Notes under the pieces: model-generated
Databases searched by the model: none
The model's input: only the letters and a program-made list of their open reading frames with translations
Told to the model about the DNA's origin: nothing
Shown: piece after piece, positions 16,008-24,143 of the stretch
Layout of the letters: every line of letters begins with the position of its first letter
Position numbering within the stretch: position 1 is the stretch's first letter
NCBI RefSeq assembly: GCF_042648965.1
Contig: NZ_JBHRYJ010000005.1
Span: 1 to 64,000, forward strand
Length of the DNA: 64,000 nt
Source of the DNA: Ferrovibrio xuzhouensis
GTDB taxonomy: Bacteria > Pseudomonadota > Alphaproteobacteria > Ferrovibrionales > Ferrovibrionaceae
Direction of reading: 5' to 3'
Translations under genes and position numbers: made by a program

Positions 16008-18422
16008 TCAATGCTTGACCACGCCTTCGCGATCCACATCGCCGTCCGGTTCGACCACCGCCGGCTTGGTGAGATCGTCGACGTCATTCCACTCGATCGG
16101 CTTGAGTTCCGCCGTGAGGGCGTGCTTGAGCACCTCCTCGCAGGTCGAAACCGGAATGATCTGGAGCCCCTTCTTCACGTTGTCGGGAATCTCGACCAGA
16201 TCCTTCTCGTTGTCCTTCGGGATCAGCACCGTCTTGATGCCGCCGCGATGGGCAGCCAGCAGCTTCTCCTTCAGGCCGCCGATCGGCAGCACGCGGCCAC
16301 GCAGGGTGACCTCGCCAGTCATCGCCACGTCCTTGCGGACCGGAATGCCGGTCAGCACCGAGACGATCGAGGTGACCATCGCCACGCCGGCCGACGGGCC
16401 GTCCTTGGGCGTGGCCCCTTCCGGCACGTGGATGTGGATGTCGCGGCGGTCGAAGATCGGCGGCTTGACACCGAAGGCGATCGCCCGTGACCGCACGAAA
16501 GAGCGCGCGGCCTGCACGGATTCCTGCATCACCTCACCGAGCTTGCCGGTGATGGTCATGCGGCCCTTGCCGGGCAGCATCACGGCTTCGATGGTCAGCA
16601 GCTCGCCGCCGACTTCGGTCCAGGCCAGGCCGGTGGTGGTGCCGACCAGATCCTCGAGTTCGGCCTCGCCATAGTGGAAGCGGCGCACGCCGGCGTACTT
16701 GTCGAGGTTCTTCGGCGTCACCTTGATCGACTTGACGCCCTTCGACAGGATTTCCTTCACCGCCTTGCGGGCCAGGTTGGCCAGCTCGCGCTCCAGCGAA
16801 CGCACGCCGGCCTCGCGGGTGTAATAGCGGACCAGGTCGCGGATCGCCTCGTCGGTGATCGACCACTCGCCCTTCTTCAGGCCGGCCGCCTTGACCTGCT
16901 TGTCGAGCAGATGCCGCTTGCAGATCTCGATCTTCTCGTCCTCGGTGTAGCCGGGGATGCGGATGATCTCCATGCGGTCGAGCAGCGGCTGCGGCATGCG
17001 CAGGGAATTGGCCGTGCAGATGAACATCACGTCCGACAGGTCGTAGTCGACCTCGAGATAATGGTCGCTGAAGGTGTTGTTCTGCTCGGGGTCGAGCACT
17101 TCCAGCAGCGCCGAGGACGGATCGCCGCGGAAGTCCTGGCCCATCTTGTCGATCTCGTCGAGCAGGAAGAGCGGATTGGTGCTCTTGGCCTTCTTCATCG
17201 ACTGCACGACCTTGCCGGGCATCGACCCGATATAGGTGCGGCGGTGACCGCGGATCTCGGCTTCGTCACGCACGCCGCCGAGCGACACGCGCACGAAGTT
17301 GCGGCCAGTCGACCGTGCGATCGACTTGCCTAGGCTGGTCTTGCCGACGCCGGGCGGACCGACCAGGCAGAGGATCGGGCCCTTCAGCTTGCCCGAGCGC
17401 TGCTGCACGGCGAGATACTCAAGGATGCGCTCCTTGACCTTCTCCAGACCGTAATGGTCGTCGTTCAGCACCTTCTCGGCGTTCTTGATGTCCTTCTTCA
17501 CCTTGGTGCGCTTGGCCCACGGAATCGACAGCATCCAGTCGAGGTAGTTGCGGATGACGGTCGCTTCGGCCGACATCGGGCTCATCGAGCGCAGCTTCTT
17601 GACCTCGGCCATCGCCTTTTCACGGGCTTCCTTGGACAGCTTGGTCTTCTTGATGCGCAGCTCGATTTCGGCCACCTCGTCGCGGCCGTCCTCGCCCTCG
17701 CCCAGCTCCTTCTGGATGGCCTTGAGCTGTTCGTTCAGGTAATACTCGCGCTGGGTCTTCTCCATCTGGCGCTTCACGCGCGAGCGGATCTTCTTCTCGA
17801 CCTGCAGCACGCCGATCTCGCCCTCCATCAGGGCGTAGACGCGCTCCAGCCGCTCGACCACCGAGGCGATCTCGAGCAGTTTCTGCTTGTCGCTGATCTT
17901 GATGGTGAGGTGCGAGGCAACGGTATCGGCCAGCTTCGACGGATCGTCGATCTGGTTCAGCGAGACCAGCACCTCGGGCGGAATCTTCCGGTTCAGCTTC
18001 ACATACTGCTCGAACTGGTTGATCACCGAACGCGACAGTGCCTCCATCTCGCGCGCCTCGCCGGCATCCTCCTCGACCACCTCGGCCTGGACCTGGAAGA
18101 ACTCCGGGTTCTCGACGAACTTGACGATCTTGGCGCGCTGGCTGCCCTCGACCAGCACCTTCACGGTGCCGTCGGGCAGGCGCAGCAGCTGCAGCACCGA
18201 GGCAATGGTGCCGACGGCGTGAATGTCATCCGCCTCGGGATTGTCCTGCCCGGCGTTCTTCTGGGCGACCAGCAGGATCTGCTTGTCGTCCTTCATGACG
18301 TCCTCGAGCGCCCGCACCGACTTTTCGCGGCCGACGAACAGCGGCACGATCATATGCGGAAAGACGACAATGTCCCGCAGCGGCAGGACGGGGAAGACTT
18401 GGGCACGGGGCGATGTGAACAT
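16008..18422 (-). CDS. lon: ATP-dependent protease Lon
   Basis: This 804-residue cytoplasmic AAA+ protease degrades misfolded and regulatory proteins. Domains run as N-terminal substrate-binding region (1-200), coiled-coil (200-300), AAA+ module with Walker A GPPGVGKTS at 355-363 and LFLLDEIDK, then a protease domain. The Ser-Lys dyad is S677 in KDGPSAGVAM and K720 in GGLKEKLLAA. ATG 18422 gives the normal family start (MFTSPRAQVF) and has AGGAA upstream. A heat-shock-type promoter lies about 70 bases upstream. It is followed by hup. Confidence 0.96.
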   Translation of the reverse strand: MFTSPRAQVFPVLPLRDIVVFPHMIVPLFVGREKSVRALEDVMKDDKQILLVAQKNAGQDNPEADDIHAVGTIASVLQLLRLPDGTVKVLVEGSQRAKIVKFVENPEFFQVQAEVVEEDAGEAREMEALSRSVINQFEQYVKLNRKIPPEVLVSLNQIDDPSKLADTVASHLTIKISDKQKLLEIASVVERLERVYALMEGEIGVLQVEKKIRSRVKRQMEKTQREYYLNEQLKAIQKELGEGEDGRDEVAEIELRIKKTKLSKEAREKAMAEVKKLRSMSPMSAEATVIRNYLDWMLSIPWAKRTKVKKDIKNAEKVLNDDHYGLEKVKERILEYLAVQQRSGKLKGPILCLVGPPGVGKTSLGKSIARSTGRNFVRVSLGGVRDEAEIRGHRRTYIGSMPGKVVQSMKKAKSTNPLFLLDEIDKMGQDFRGDPSSALLEVLDPEQNNTFSDHYLEVDYDLSDVMFICTANSLRMPQPLLDRMEIIRIPGYTEDEKIEICKRHLLDKQVKAAGLKKGEWSITDEAIRDLVRYYTREAGVRSLERELANLARKAVKEILSKGVKSIKVTPKNLDKYAGVRRFHYGEAELEDLVGTTTGLAWTEVGGELLTIEAVMLPGKGRMTITGKLGEVMQESVQAARSFVRSRAIAFGVKPPIFDRRDIHIHVPEGATPKDGPSAGVAMVTSIVSVLTGIPVRKDVAMTGEVTLRGRVLPIGGLKEKLLAAHRGGIKTVLIPKDNEKDLVEIPDNVKKGLQIIPVSTCEEVLKHALTAELKPIEWNDVDDLTKPAVVEPDGDVDREGVVKH

Positions 18423-18490
18423 GGCGGGTGTTCCTGTGTGGCGGCAGCCGGAACCTGACATCAGCATTCCTTTGCCACCCGTTGCGATTA

Positions 18491-18519
18491 AGATGGGAAT
18501 TCCGGCAAGGTCCGTCAAG
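18491..18519 (-). promoter_or_regulatory. Heat-shock (sigma32)-like promoter of lon
   Basis: On the minus strand CTTGACG (18519-18513) is followed after 15 bases by CCCATCT (18497-18491), a close match to sigma32 promoters, about 70 bases before the lon start. It lies in the leader of the divergent monooxygenase-like gene. Confidence 0.55.
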
Positions 18520-18548
18520 GCATGGTCGGGCAACCTAAGGGCAACATC

Positions 18549-18884
18549 ATGAGACAAACCGAGTCGGCGGCGGAGTCGACGGCCGCCTCACCGATTCTTG
18601 AGCTAGCGCTGCTCGACGTGCGCAGCGGGCAGACCGGCGCCTTCCGGCAGGCGCTGGCCGAGGCCCTGCCGCTGATCCGCCGCCAGCCGGGCTGCCTCGG
18701 TGCCGAGGTGCGCCCCTGCCTGGAAGATACACAGCGCTTTGTGCTGCTGGTGACCTGGGCGCGGCTCGAAGATCACGACCCCGGCTTCCGCCAGTCCGGC
18801 GACTACCGCCGCTGGCGCGCCCTACTGCACGGATTTTACGAGCCTTTTCCCGAGGTGAAACATTTCGGGCTGCCCCTGATGTAG
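18549..18884 (+). CDS. Antibiotic biosynthesis monooxygenase (ABM) domain protein
   Basis: This 111-residue protein of the ABM dimeric alpha/beta-barrel family has the pattern ILELALLDVRSGQTGAFRQA, QPGCLGAEVRPC and a late WRALLHGFYEPFPEVKHF. Members include quinol monooxygenases and heme-degrading enzymes, but many are uncharacterised. ATG 18549 has AAGGG eight bases upstream. It is divergent from lon and convergent with clpX; no partner gene suggests its substrate. Confidence 0.75.
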   Translation: MRQTESAAESTAASPILELALLDVRSGQTGAFRQALAEALPLIRRQPGCLGAEVRPCLEDTQRFVLLVTWARLEDHDPGFRQSGDYRRWRALLHGFYEPFPEVKHFGLPLM

Positions 18885-18896
18885 GGCAGCCCGAAA
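18863..18896. repeat. Perfect 13-bp inverted repeat between ABM gene and clpX
   Basis: TTTCGGGCTGCCC at 18863-18875 is exactly complementary to 18884-18896 with an eight-base loop, overlapping the end of the ABM gene. It could form a strong hairpin in either transcript and protect or end the clpX message. No U-run follows the hairpin on either strand, so it is not a classic terminator. Confidence 0.6.
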
Positions 18897-18929
18897 AAAC
18901 GGCAAGGTTAACGGAAGGCCGCAGGCCGG

Positions 18930-20192
18930 TCAGGCGCTGACATCTTCCTGCTTGCGATCGGCGTAGATCAGCAGCGGCTTGGCGCGGCCTTCAACCACGT
19001 CGGGAGAAATCACAATCTCTTCCACCCCGTTCATGTTCGGCAGATCGAACATCGGGTCGAGCAGGATGGCCTCGAGGATCGAGCGCAGGCCGCGGGCGCC
19101 GGTCTTGCGGGCGATCGCCTTGCGGGCGACGCACGCGACCGCCTCGTCGGAGAAGGTCAGCTTGACGTCTTCCATCTCGAACAGGCGCTGGTACTGCTTG
19201 ATCAGGGCGTTCTTCGGCTTGGTCAGGATGTCGACCAGCGCCGCCTCGTCGAGGTCATGCAGGGTCGCGATCACCGGCAGGCGGCCGATGAATTCCGGGA
19301 TCAGGCCGAACTTCAACAGATCGTCCGGCTCGACTTCGGCGAGAATCTCGCCGGAGCGGCGCTCGTCGGGGCCGCGCACATTGGCGCCGAAGCCGATCGA
19401 GGTGCCCTTGCCGCGGCCGGCGATGATCTTCTCCAGCCCGGCGAAGGCACCGCCGCAAATGAACAGGATGTTGGTGGTGTCGACCTGCAGGAATTCCTGC
19501 TGCGGATGCTTGCGGCCGCCCTGCGGCGGCACGCTGGCAACCGTGCCTTCCATGATCTTCAGCAGGGCCTGCTGCACGCCCTCGCCCGACACGTCGCGGG
19601 TGATCGACGGGTTGTCGGACTTGCGGCTGATCTTGTCGACCTCGTCGATATAGACGATGCCGCGCTGCGCCCGCTCGACATTGTAGTCGGCCGACTGCAG
19701 CAGCTTGAGGATGATGTTCTCGACGTCCTCGCCCACGTAACCGGCTTCGGTCAGCGTGGTGGCGTCGGCCATGGTGAACGGCACTTCGAGGATGCGCGCC
19801 AGGGTCTGCGCCAGCAGCGTCTTGCCGCAGCCGGTCGGGCCGATCAGCAGGATGTTCGACTTGGCGAGCTCGACCTCGTTGTTCTTGCCGCCCTGGCCGA
19901 TGCGCTTGTAGTGATTGTGCACGGCCACCGACAGCACCTTCTTGGCGTGGTACTGGCCGATCACGTAATCGTCGAGGACGCGGCAGATTTCCTGCGGAGT
20001 CGGCACGCCGTCGCGGGTCTTCACCAGCGCCGACTTGTGCTCCTCGCGGATGATGTCCATGCAAAGCTCGACGCACTCGTCGCAGATGAACACCGTCGGA
20101 CCGGCGATCAGCTTGCGCACCTCGTGCTGGCTCTTGCCGCAGAACGAGCAGTACAGGGTATTTTTGGAGTCACCGCCGCTCAATTTGGTCAT
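18930..20192 (-). CDS. clpX: ATP-dependent Clp protease ATP-binding subunit ClpX
   Basis: This 420-residue AAA+ unfoldase feeds substrates to ClpP. The N-terminal zinc-binding domain has C15, C18, C37 and C40. Walker A GPTGCGKT lies at 118-125, Walker B-like IVYIDEVDKI follows, and the GYVGEDVEN pore-region signature is present. ATG 20192 has GGAG five bases upstream. It follows clpP after about 250 bases on the same strand, as in other alphaproteobacteria. Confidence 0.96.
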   Translation of the reverse strand: MTKLSGGDSKNTLYCSFCGKSQHEVRKLIAGPTVFICDECVELCMDIIREEHKSALVKTRDGVPTPQEICRVLDDYVIGQYHAKKVLSVAVHNHYKRIGQGGKNNEVELAKSNILLIGPTGCGKTLLAQTLARILEVPFTMADATTLTEAGYVGEDVENIILKLLQSADYNVERAQRGIVYIDEVDKISRKSDNPSITRDVSGEGVQQALLKIMEGTVASVPPQGGRKHPQQEFLQVDTTNILFICGGAFAGLEKIIAGRGKGTSIGFGANVRGPDERRSGEILAEVEPDDLLKFGLIPEFIGRLPVIATLHDLDEAALVDILTKPKNALIKQYQRLFEMEDVKLTFSDEAVACVARKAIARKTGARGLRSILEAILLDPMFDLPNMNGVEEIVISPDVVEGRAKPLLIYADRKQEDVSA

Positions 20193-20446
20193 GCCTACTC
20201 CACTCCGCGGGCCGGCGCCGGGCGCCACCTGCCCTGTTCCATCGAATCGTCATCATAAGGAACCGCGCCGCGCCACACAACGGACACAGGGCCGCAGGCG
20301 GCCACAACCCGGACCCACCCGGTTCAAATATGGCAGCCCGGGCCCCGGACAAGCCATCATATATGACAAGGGGTTACCGAATATTCACCGGGATGCTCAC
20401 CGGGCGCCGGCACAGCGCCGCCGCCCGGCCCGGCGGGATCGGCCGG

Positions 20447-21082
20447 TCAGGCCTTGGCAGCTTCGCCCTGCTCGGGGCGCTTGGACACCACCTCATCGAC
20501 CAGGCCGAAGGTCTTGGCTTCCTCCGGGGTCATGAAGCGGTCGCGTTCCATTGCCGTTTCGATCGCGGCGACATCCTGGCCGGTATGCCGGGCGTAGATT
20601 ACGTTCAGCCGGGCGCGCAGGTCGAGGATCTCCCTGGCGTGGATCTCGATGTCGGCGGCCTGGCCCTGGAAGCCGCCGGACGGCTGGTGGATCATTACCC
20701 GGGCGTTCGGCAGGGCGTAGCGCATGCCCTTCTCGCCGGCAGTCAGCAGCAGCGAGCCCATCGAGGCCGCCTGGCCGATGCACAGCGTGGCGATCTTCGG
20801 CTTGATGTACTGCATGGTGTCGTAGATCGCGAGGCCGGAGGTGACGACGCCGCCCGGGCTGTTGATGTAGAGGGCGATCTCCTTGTTCGGATTCTCGGCC
20901 TCGAGGAACAGCATCTGGGCGGTGGCGAGCGACGCCACGGCATCGTTGATCGGCCCGACCAGGAAGATGATGCGTTCCTTGAGCAGCCGGGAATAGATGT
21001 CATAGGCACGTTCGCCCCGGTTGGTCTGTTCGACCACCATCGGGACCAGCATGTTCATGTAGGTGTCGACCATCTTGTCCAT
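20447..21082 (-). CDS. clpP: ATP-dependent Clp protease proteolytic subunit ClpP
   Basis: This 211-residue serine protease subunit forms the barrel that works with ClpX. The catalytic triad is S107 in GQAASMGSLL, H132 in MIHQPSGG and D181 in MERDRFM. The hydrophobic docking and IGQAAS regions are intact. It lies between tig and clpX on the minus strand. A hairpin between tig and clpP suggests at least partly separate transcription. Confidence 0.96.
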   Translation of the reverse strand: MDKMVDTYMNMLVPMVVEQTNRGERAYDIYSRLLKERIIFLVGPINDAVASLATAQMLFLEAENPNKEIALYINSPGGVVTSGLAIYDTMQYIKPKIATLCIGQAASMGSLLLTAGEKGMRYALPNARVMIHQPSGGFQGQAADIEIHAREILDLRARLNVIYARHTGQDVAAIETAMERDRFMTPEEAKTFGLVDEVVSKRPEQGEAAKA

Positions 21083-21186
21083 GATGCGCGCCTTGCTGAA
21101 ACAGGAAGATACGTATTGCGCTTAATGTGGCGCAGTCGGGGCCTTCCGGCAATGGCTGGGCCGGATCGGCTGTATGCGGAAATGGA

Positions 21187-21218
21187 AAGCGCCGGGCCTG
21201 TTTTCAAGCCCGGCGCTT
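21187..21218 (-). terminator. Probable terminator after tig
   Basis: An 11-bp perfect stem (AAGCGCCGGGC with its complement) around a 10-base loop ends on the minus strand in CTTTCCATTTCC, about 30 bases past the tig stop. The T-rich stretch is imperfect, so termination may be partial. Confidence 0.6.
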
Positions 21219-21250
21219 CGCTGATTCGCGGCTGAACCGCAGGCCGGAGG

Positions 21251-22576
21251 TCAGGAGGCGACCGCCTCGGCCTCCTTCTGCAGCTCTTCCTTGGTGACCG
21301 GCTTTTCGCTGACATCGGCCATTTCGATGATGAAATCAACCACCTTGTCCTCGAAGATCGGGGCGCGCAGGCTCTGGGCGGCTTCCGGGTTCTTCTGGAA
21401 GTATTCCATCACCTGGCGCTCCTGGCCGGGGAAGCGGCGGGCCTGCTCGATCATCGCCTTGGTGATTTCGTCCGGCTTGACCTCGATATTGTTGATGCGG
21501 CCGACTTCCGACAGCAGCAGGCCGAGGCGGATGCGGCGCTCGGCAATGCCGCGGTACTCGCCCTTGAGCTGGTCTTCCGACTTGCCCTCTTCCTTCAGCT
21601 CGGCCTCGAGCCGGGCCTGGTCGGCGGCGATCTCGCCCCATATCTGGCCGAATTCCATCTCGACCATGCCTTCCGGCACCGGGAAGCTGTGCTGCTCGGC
21701 CAGCTGGTCGAGCAGGCTGCGCTTCATGGTCAGCCGGGCCATGCCCTTATATTCCTGACCGAGGTCCTTCTTGATGTTGTCCTTCAGCTCCTGCAGCGAG
21801 GCGAGGCCGAAGCGCTTGGCAAACTCGTCGTCCAGCGTCACCGCCTGGGCGCCGCGCACTTCCTTCATGGTGCAGGCGAATTCGGCAGCCTTGCCGGCGA
21901 GGTCGGCATTGCCGTAGGCCTCCGGGAAGGTCACCTTGACGGTGACCGCATCGCCGGCCTTGGCGCCGACCAGCTGGTCCTCGAAGCCCGGGATGAAGCT
22001 GTTCGAGCCCAGCACCAGCGGATAATCATCCGCCGCGCCGCCGTCGAACTTCACGCCGTCGACGCTGCCGACGAAGTCGATCACCACCTGGTCGCCGTTC
22101 TGGGCGGCACGCTCGACCTTCTCGTAGGTCTTCTGCTGCTCGGTCAGACGGGTCATGAACTCGTCAACCTCGGCATCGCCCGGCTCGACCACCAGACGCT
22201 CCAGCTTGACCTTCTTGAAGTCGCCCGGCTCGATCTCCGGCAGCACCTCGATGGCGATGGTGCATTCGAGGTCCTTGCCCTCGTCGAAGCTGACGATGTC
22301 GACCTTCGGCTGCATCGCGGGGCGTAGCTTGTTGTCCTCGATGGCCTTCTGCAGCGCCGAATTGACCTGCTCTTCCATCACCTCGCCGAGCAGTGCCTTG
22401 CCGTACTGCTTCTTGATGAGCGCGGCCGGCGCCTTGCCCGGACGGAAGCCCGGCATGTTGACGCGCTCGCGCAGGCCCTCGAGCTTCTCGTTGACCGTGC
22501 TCTCCAGCGCGGCGGCGGCGATCACCACCTTGTATTCGCGCTTCAGGCCCGAGGCGCTGACTTCCGTGATCTGCAT
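21251..22576 (-). CDS. tig: Trigger factor (ribosome-associated chaperone/PPIase)
   Basis: This 441-residue chaperone binds the ribosome exit tunnel and folds nascent chains. The N-terminal ribosome-binding domain holds the GFRPGKAP signature near residues 43-50. The FKBP-type prolyl isomerase domain (about 150-240) contains VIDFVGSVDG and GFEDQLVGAKAG, and a long helical C-terminal domain follows. ATG 22576 is chosen because a longer frame would run into the upstream tRNA gene. AGGTG lies upstream. It starts the tig-clpP-clpX-lon-hup block. Confidence 0.95.
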   Translation of the reverse strand: MQITEVSASGLKREYKVVIAAAALESTVNEKLEGLRERVNMPGFRPGKAPAALIKKQYGKALLGEVMEEQVNSALQKAIEDNKLRPAMQPKVDIVSFDEGKDLECTIAIEVLPEIEPGDFKKVKLERLVVEPGDAEVDEFMTRLTEQQKTYEKVERAAQNGDQVVIDFVGSVDGVKFDGGAADDYPLVLGSNSFIPGFEDQLVGAKAGDAVTVKVTFPEAYGNADLAGKAAEFACTMKEVRGAQAVTLDDEFAKRFGLASLQELKDNIKKDLGQEYKGMARLTMKRSLLDQLAEQHSFPVPEGMVEMEFGQIWGEIAADQARLEAELKEEGKSEDQLKGEYRGIAERRIRLGLLLSEVGRINNIEVKPDEITKAMIEQARRFPGQERQVMEYFQKNPEAAQSLRAPIFEDKVVDFIIEMADVSEKPVTKEELQKEAEAVAS

Positions 22577-22658
22577 GACGAAGACACCTGTCTCTTGAGT
22601 AAATTCCGGTCCGCCGCCCCTTGGTGCGGCGGCTGGGGCGCGACACGCGTTGCCGGAC

Positions 22659-22743
22659 TGGTGCGGGCGGAGGGACTTGAACCCACACGCCTTGCGGCAC
22701 AGGAACCTAAATCCTGCGTGTCTACCAGTTCCACCACGCCCGC
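22659..22743 (-). tRNA. tRNA-Leu (UAG)
   Basis: On the minus strand an 85-base class II tRNA is seen: acceptor GCGGGCG/CGCCCGC, anticodon stem CAGGA/TCCTG with anticodon TAG, a long variable arm, T-arm GGGTTCAAGTCCC and an encoded CCA. It lies about 80 bases upstream of tig in the same direction. Confidence 0.95.
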
Positions 22744-22954
22744 GGCCGACAGCATCCACGCCGGCCCGGGGCCCGCGTTGAGCGGGCTTTCATACAAATA
22801 TCGGCCTGCGGTGGCAAGGGGTGCCGGGCGCCGGATTACCGGCCCGCAAGCCATGCCGGTGGCCGGCGCTGCCCGACCGGGTCCGGACCGGCGCAACACC
22901 CCTTAAACGGGAATATATCGGCCGGTTTCGCGGATTAATGCCCGCAGGGGGCGA

Positions 22955-23650
22955 TCACTTCGTTTTCGCGACCCGCTGGGCGCAATGCAGCATCGCCTCG
23001 CGCTCGGCCAGCCAGAGGTCGCTGTAGGCGCAGTCGCTGGTGTCGTCGTAATACGGCCCGCCCAAGGTGTAATGCACGATGGAGATGTCCCTGGCCGGGA
23101 TGGTCGGGTCGTAGTCGGCCAGGTAATTCCAGCGGTGCGGGATCTCGCCGATCAGGCCGTCGTCGCCGAGCCATTTGAACTGGTGCAGTTCCAGCCCGGT
23201 GGCGCTGTTGACGTAATCGGGGGTCAGCGCCGTGCATCTGGCGCAGTTGAACAGCATCACGCTCGACCAGTTTTTCTTCTCGTATTTGGTCTGCACCTTG
23301 TCGAGGAACTTCACATCCTCCTGCGGCACATGGTCGTGCTTGACCACCTGGACGGCATAGCGGTCGTCGCGCAGCGCCCACAGTTTGGCGATATCGTCGA
23401 GGACGAGCATGTCGTCGTCCATGAAGATCGCCCAGTCCTGGAAACCGGCCAGAGAGGGCGTCAGAAAGCGCGAAAACGAGAAATCGGTCGACTGCAGCTC
23501 GTGCTGCGGCCGGGTATAGAGGCCGCCCAGCTGGTTCAGCGCCAGATGGGTGATGGCGACCGGCTGCGAGGCGCGGCGATTGATGCTGAGCGCGGCCACG
23601 CTCGACACCACGGGTGCCGCGCGGCTGTAACCAATGAAAACACGGATCAT
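22955..23650 (-). CDS. Putative glycosyltransferase (GT-A fold)
   Basis: This 231-residue protein starts with MIRVFIGYSR and has an IFMDDDMLVLDDI motif (D78-D80) that fits the DxD metal/nucleotide-sugar site of GT-A glycosyltransferases such as family 8-like enzymes. A late VHYTLGGPYY resembles the C-terminal His region of that group. It has no membrane segment. No sugar pathway genes are next to it, so donor and acceptor are unknown. It is divergent from the small Xre gene. Confidence 0.65.
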   Translation of the reverse strand: MIRVFIGYSRAAPVVSSVAALSINRRASQPVAITHLALNQLGGLYTRPQHELQSTDFSFSRFLTPSLAGFQDWAIFMDDDMLVLDDIAKLWALRDDRYAVQVVKHDHVPQEDVKFLDKVQTKYEKKNWSSVMLFNCARCTALTPDYVNSATGLELHQFKWLGDDGLIGEIPHRWNYLADYDPTIPARDISIVHYTLGGPYYDDTSDCAYSDLWLAEREAMLHCAQRVAKTK

Positions 23651-23773
23651 TCGAGCTTCTCTCAGAATTGCGTGCGGCTAGCCCTACACCATAGCGTCCT
23701 ACCGCAAAGTTAAGCGAGGCAGCTTGATCCGGCGCAAGGGAAGCGGGTCCGATGGCGGGATCAATTAAATATA

Positions 23774-23783
23774 TCAATATTGA
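23774..23783. promoter_or_regulatory. AT-rich promoter region with palindrome before the Xre gene
   Basis: The palindrome TCAATATTGA lies in a very AT-rich stretch (23761-23822) with two TATAAT boxes at 23786 and 23793. It sits between the divergent glycosyltransferase and Xre-regulator genes and could be the operator of the latter. Confidence 0.4.
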
Positions 23784-23855
23784 TGTATAATATATAATAT
23801 TGACTATACTATATAAACATACTACCGTTCAAACCGTTAACAGAGATATCCCGTC

Positions 23856-24122
23856 ATGATCACCGGTGCCCAGATGCGCGCGGCCCGCGCCCTGATTGCC
23901 ATCGACCAGCGCAGGCTGGCCGAACTCTCCGGCCTGTCGCTGCCGACCATCCAGCGGATGGAAGCCAGCGACGGCGTCGTGCGCGGCAATGTCGATTCCC
24001 TGATGAAGCTGGTCGGCGCACTGGAGACCGCCGGCATCGAGCTGCTCGGCGACAACGCCCCCAGCACCGGCGGCGGGCGCGGTGTCCGCCTCCGTATGCC
24101 AACCCCTCTCCCGGACAAATGA
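23856..24122 (+). CDS. Small Xre-family helix-turn-helix protein
   Basis: This 88-residue protein is a single Xre helix-turn-helix: MRAARALIAI, RRLAELSGLSLPTIQRMEAS and a following helix. A short proline/glycine-rich tail completes it. It ends 21 bases before the SulP gene on the same strand, so it is likely a co-transcribed regulator of the transporter. No toxin gene is adjacent, so an antitoxin role is less likely. Confidence 0.75.
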   Translation: MITGAQMRAARALIAIDQRRLAELSGLSLPTIQRMEASDGVVRGNVDSLMKLVGALETAGIELLGDNAPSTGGGRGVRLRMPTPLPDK

Positions 24123-24143
24123 CCCCCCAAGGGTGATGATGCC

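Noticed and set aside
23856..24122. Xre protein as an antitoxin
   Set aside because: No toxin-like gene (HipA, RelE or similar) lies next to it; the neighbour is a transporter.
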